A DNA stretch of 64,000 bases from Circinella umbellata (Eukaryota; Mucoromycota; Mucoromycetes; Mucorales; Lichtheimiaceae): the NCBI GenBank assembly GCA_025093555.1, contig JAIWNF010000005.1, positions 744,001-808,000 on the forward strand, written 5' to 3'. How positions within the stretch are numbered: position 1 is the first letter of the stretch; every line of letters begins with the position of its first letter. Positions 61,234-64,000 of the stretch are shown piece after piece. The notes below the pieces were generated by a model. It saw nothing but the letters and a program-made list of their open reading frames with translations. It was not told the origin of the DNA and did not search any database. The translations under genes were made by a program, and so were the position numbers.

Positions 61234-61905
61234 TTACATATGACTTGTTGGAATAGAAACTGGAGAACTGGTATTGCTACCAGTATTATTATGATCTGTA
61301 TCTTGAAAGAAACTTTTGATAAATAAGTCAATATCATCACTAGACATAGTAGTTGGAATTGTTGGAGTAGTAGCAGTAGGAGGAAGGGGAGGAGTAGGAG
61401 TATGAGATATATTAATGTTATTCTCTTCTGTTATTATTGTATCATGCAGATGAGCTGCTGTACAAGAACATGAATTTAATATTTCACATAAACATCCGTT
61501 CATTGGGTTAGGTGCTAAAAAACAAGAATTAAAAAATTAATTAACAACTTCTCTTTTTCTTTTTAATAACATTTAATTGGAGGAATGCCTACATTTTGTA
61601 ATTGCACAAATACATTTAACATGAGACTTTCTTGTTACTCGTAAATGACGACAATGAGCACATTGACTCACTTGTCTTCCTCTTTTTTGTACAGGAATTA
61701 ATTCTCGCTCAGTATGTTGACAATCTTTTACTCTATGTCCTCGAATACAAGAACGACTTAATAAATAATAAGAATAAAAAATAGGGGGGAAAGTCGATTA
61801 AGTTAATTCTGATTCCTTCTCCTGTTCAAAACACAAAGAATGTTGAATATATAAAATTAAAACTGCATACCATGCATATTTTATACCATCTTTAATAATT
61901 GCCAT
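61234..61905 (-). CDS. Short copper-fist transcription factor (159 aa)
   Basis: Exons, complement of 61905-61871, 61756-61593 and 61514-61234, give 159 aa in frame. The N-terminus MAIIKDGIKYACRSCIRGHR is a copper-fist domain: zinc ligands C12, C15, C24 and H26 in the spacing CX2CX8CXH, then KRGR (minor-groove contact, usually RGRP), QCAHCR and HVKCIC. Such factors (Ace1, Mac1, Cuf1, Amt1) sense copper and switch metallothionein or copper-uptake genes. Exon 3 encodes GCLCEILNSCSCTAAHLHD (73-91), a CXCX5CXCX3H cluster that resembles the copper-sensing Cys motif of Mac1/Cuf1 but has one cysteine fewer. A Pro/Thr-rich segment and MSSDDIDLFIKSFFQD follow; the latter could be an activation helix. 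It is much shorter than yeast homologues (over 200-400 aa). Its target genes are not in this window. Confidence 0.92.
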
Positions 61906-62106
61906 TATAGATCAATGAAGAAGAAGAAGAAGAAAAAAAAAAAAAAACTGTGAAACCTCCAGTTTGGGTATTATTTCAAGGCGCAGCTCTTTTTTTTTTA
62001 TATATACTTTTATTTCCCTTTTAGAACAAGCACAAAATGCTCATAAAAAAAAGATTACTTTTTTTGGTATACTATTATTGTGTTTTAAAAAATAAAATAA
62101 GGTCGT

Positions 62107-63291
62107 CTAATTCTTTCTTCCAAATGGAATCCTTGAAAATAATGAAGATAATAATTTGCTTTTTCCAGTCATTTCTGGACTAGTATCAACTTTCACGGAT
62201 GGTTTTAAATTCATCATTGTAGCAGGTGGAGGAGGCATACCACCTCCTCCTGCAACGCCATGAGGTCCAACACCACCAGGCCCAACACCTCCAGGTCCAG
62301 TAAACCCACCACCATATAATTCCATTGTCAAATAATAGATTTGTTTTTGAGTATATGACCATAAACAGAGTGCCCAATACAACTAAATAAAAAAGTAAAC
62401 AATCCTTATTGTTAGGTGTTGTTGTATAAAGTAACAGATGACTACTTTGAGAGAAAGGGAGAGTTTACTTACATAACAAACTGTCAACATAATAAATAAT
62501 ACAATAGCGAACTTTAATTCATCTTCCCAAAGTTTATCACAATTATAAATGTTCCCAACAGTATCAAACGTATTCATATCTGTTTCTGTATTATTATTAG
62601 GACTGATAGCATCTAATTGATTCCTTGAGTTATTTATACACCAATCTTTGAATGAAGGTCGATGTACACCAAATAATATAATATTAATAAAAAAGTTGAC
62701 GACGAATATAAATACAACTACCCACATGGTTCGATGTGCAAGTCGTAAAATAGCTGGTTTGTTCTATTATTATAATAAAAATATAAAATCATGAATTAAA
62801 CTTTCATTTATAAATTAAATACCTATAATTCGAATATTAAATATTTACCGTTATTAATGCAAACATAGCAAACAAAGCTGCTACGAGAAATAGAATACAT
62901 ATAGCACCTGTCACCATTAATGCATTCACTTGTTGATGTGAAAATACAGCTAAAGAATATAAATATATAAATAATTATTAATATATAAATGGTTAAGATT
63001 TTATATTTTATATTTTTTTGACTTACGACTTCGTTCTTGAAATGATAATATAGCAACGTAAAGATTAATACCCTAAATAATTCAAATAATAACAGTTTAT
63101 TACTTTATAATTACTTCTAAATAGTATCAAAATAATTGTAGTATTATCGTAATTATTACCATCCATATCAAACATGCTAAAATACCACCACCTTGAAGTG
63201 ACATACATCCACAAAATTTTCGTGTATAAGAATGTGTTGCATGAATTTGTTGATCATGAAAATAAGGTTCTCCATACATTCCTTGATTCAT
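62107..63291 (-). CDS. Four-TM membrane protein with Gly/Pro-rich C-terminus (281 aa)
   Basis: Exons, complement of 63291-63160, 63072-63027, 62949-62849, 62763-62473 and 62382-62107, join in frame for 281 aa. A hydrophilic N-terminus with KFCGCMSLQGG precedes TM1 (GILACLIWMGINLYVAILSF). TM2 is ALMVTGAICILFLVAALFAM, TM3 MWVVVFIFVVNFFINIILFG and TM4 KFAIVLFIMLTVCYLYWALC. Between TM3 and TM4 is a ~65-residue loop with two cysteines (WCINNSR, IYNCDKLW), which could form a disulfide as in tetraspan proteins. The cytosolic tail has GPGGVGPGGVGPHG repeats and a PPPP run. The layout is tetraspan-like, but it is not a recognised tetraspanin (no CCG motif). Function is unknown. It is on the same strand as, and about 200 bp upstream of, the copper-fist gene. 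Confidence 0.85.
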
Positions 63292-64000
63292 TGTTATATT
63301 ACTATTATTTTATTTTATATGAATATATATAACAAATCACTATTTAATAATAATAATGTTTTATACGGTTATGAGGCTCGTATGAATAAAAAAGAATGAT
63401 TATATATTAGAAAAGAAAAAGATAAGGATTCAAAAACCAATTCATTCATATATATTTAGCTCAAAAAAACAAGTTTCCTTTTTTGGAATATAGCACTTTT
63501 TTTTTCAAGGTTCCCGTATTTTACATGTACATCTTTAATTCTTCTATTCACTATTTACAAAGATACTTTTGTTATTATTAATAGAAACCAACAAAAAACT
63601 ATGATTTCAATCAACACGTTATTTTTTTCACTTTCCTAATATCAAGCAATGGTAAAAAAAAAAAGCATCATCATCGGAAAACCTAAAATAAATATATATT
63701 TATCTTGGGTTCTTGCTATAATATGCAGCACAATTTAATTTTAATATCATAGGTCTGTGTGGCAATGATCTTTTTGACCTCCCTATTAATGGTCATCATT
63801 ATCATCTAGTAATACACAAGACTTTTTATTTTCTATTAAATTAAAATCATGATTTAACTTGATGACTAAAGTCTTCTTGCTTTATTACCGATCATTCACC
63901 TTTTTTTTTTTTGACGCACGTAGAAAAAAAAAAGAAATATTTTCTGTTACGTACGTACTTATTTGTTAATCAATACTCTATCTATCATCAGATCAAATAT
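63292..64000. other. Intergenic at window edge
   Basis: Promoter of the four-TM gene, then AT-rich sequence with poly(A)/(T) runs (63651-63665, 63900-63935). No gene is seen up to the edge. Confidence 0.5.

Noticed and set aside
1..64000. CRISPR arrays, rRNA genes, bacterial operons or viral replication genes
   Set aside because: No regularly spaced repeats, no rRNA cores, and spliceosomal introns throughout; no virus-like replication or capsid frame was recognised.

Overview
This window looks like nuclear DNA of a filamentous fungus, most likely an early-diverging one (Mucoromycota, Mucorales-like). It is AT-rich. The genes are densely split by short introns (about 55-110 nt, GTAAGT-like donors and TAG/AAG acceptors). 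The proteins are typically fungal: a Zn2Cys6 regulator, a copper-fist regulator, an ACS-type MFS permease and an alpha-arrestin. One gene relic resembles a repeated family that I associate with mucoralean genomes. The phylum assignment is inference; no rRNA gene is present to prove it.

Layout. 1-31 kb is a housekeeping block. On the minus strand lie VPS13 (N-terminal part; the 3' end is outside the window), a 966-aa Zn2Cys6 transcription factor, and a long coiled-coil protein with a basic Ser/Thr/Ala-rich head. A small plus-strand membrane protein follows, convergent with a tail-anchored heme oxygenase. After a gap of about 3.4 kb come an epoxide hydrolase (plus) and an M18 aspartyl aminopeptidase (minus).

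31-51 kb is an accessory island, poor in intact genes. It holds an inverted-repeat element of about 0.8 kb, a GC-rich palindrome cluster, and a RPDA-type gene relic carrying a premature stop and an apparent MITE. It also holds a minus-strand relic with in-frame stops, a tandem pair of ~200-bp repeats exactly 300 bp apart, several microsatellites and further gene fragments. The only intact-looking gene in it encodes a low-complexity, probably nuclear, protein with a duplicated 23-residue motif (40.2-41.4 kb).

51-64 kb is again gene-dense: an alpha-arrestin with a PPxY motif, an ACS-family MFS transporter, the PP4 phosphatase catalytic subunit, a class-B J-domain protein, a short copper-fist regulator and a four-TM membrane protein.

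The genes do not form a pathway cluster. They share themes only loosely: membrane contact and lipid transfer (VPS13), permease turnover (arrestin beside a permease), metal and heme handling (heme oxygenase, copper-fist factor) and signalling (PP4). I found no rRNA, tRNA or CRISPR. No convincing new multi-gene system is present. The most unusual items are the four Cys-Pro motifs ahead of the heme oxygenase domain, the palindrome cluster, and the interrupted gene with its MITE-like insert. Exon boundaries were deduced by eye from reading frame and splice signals.
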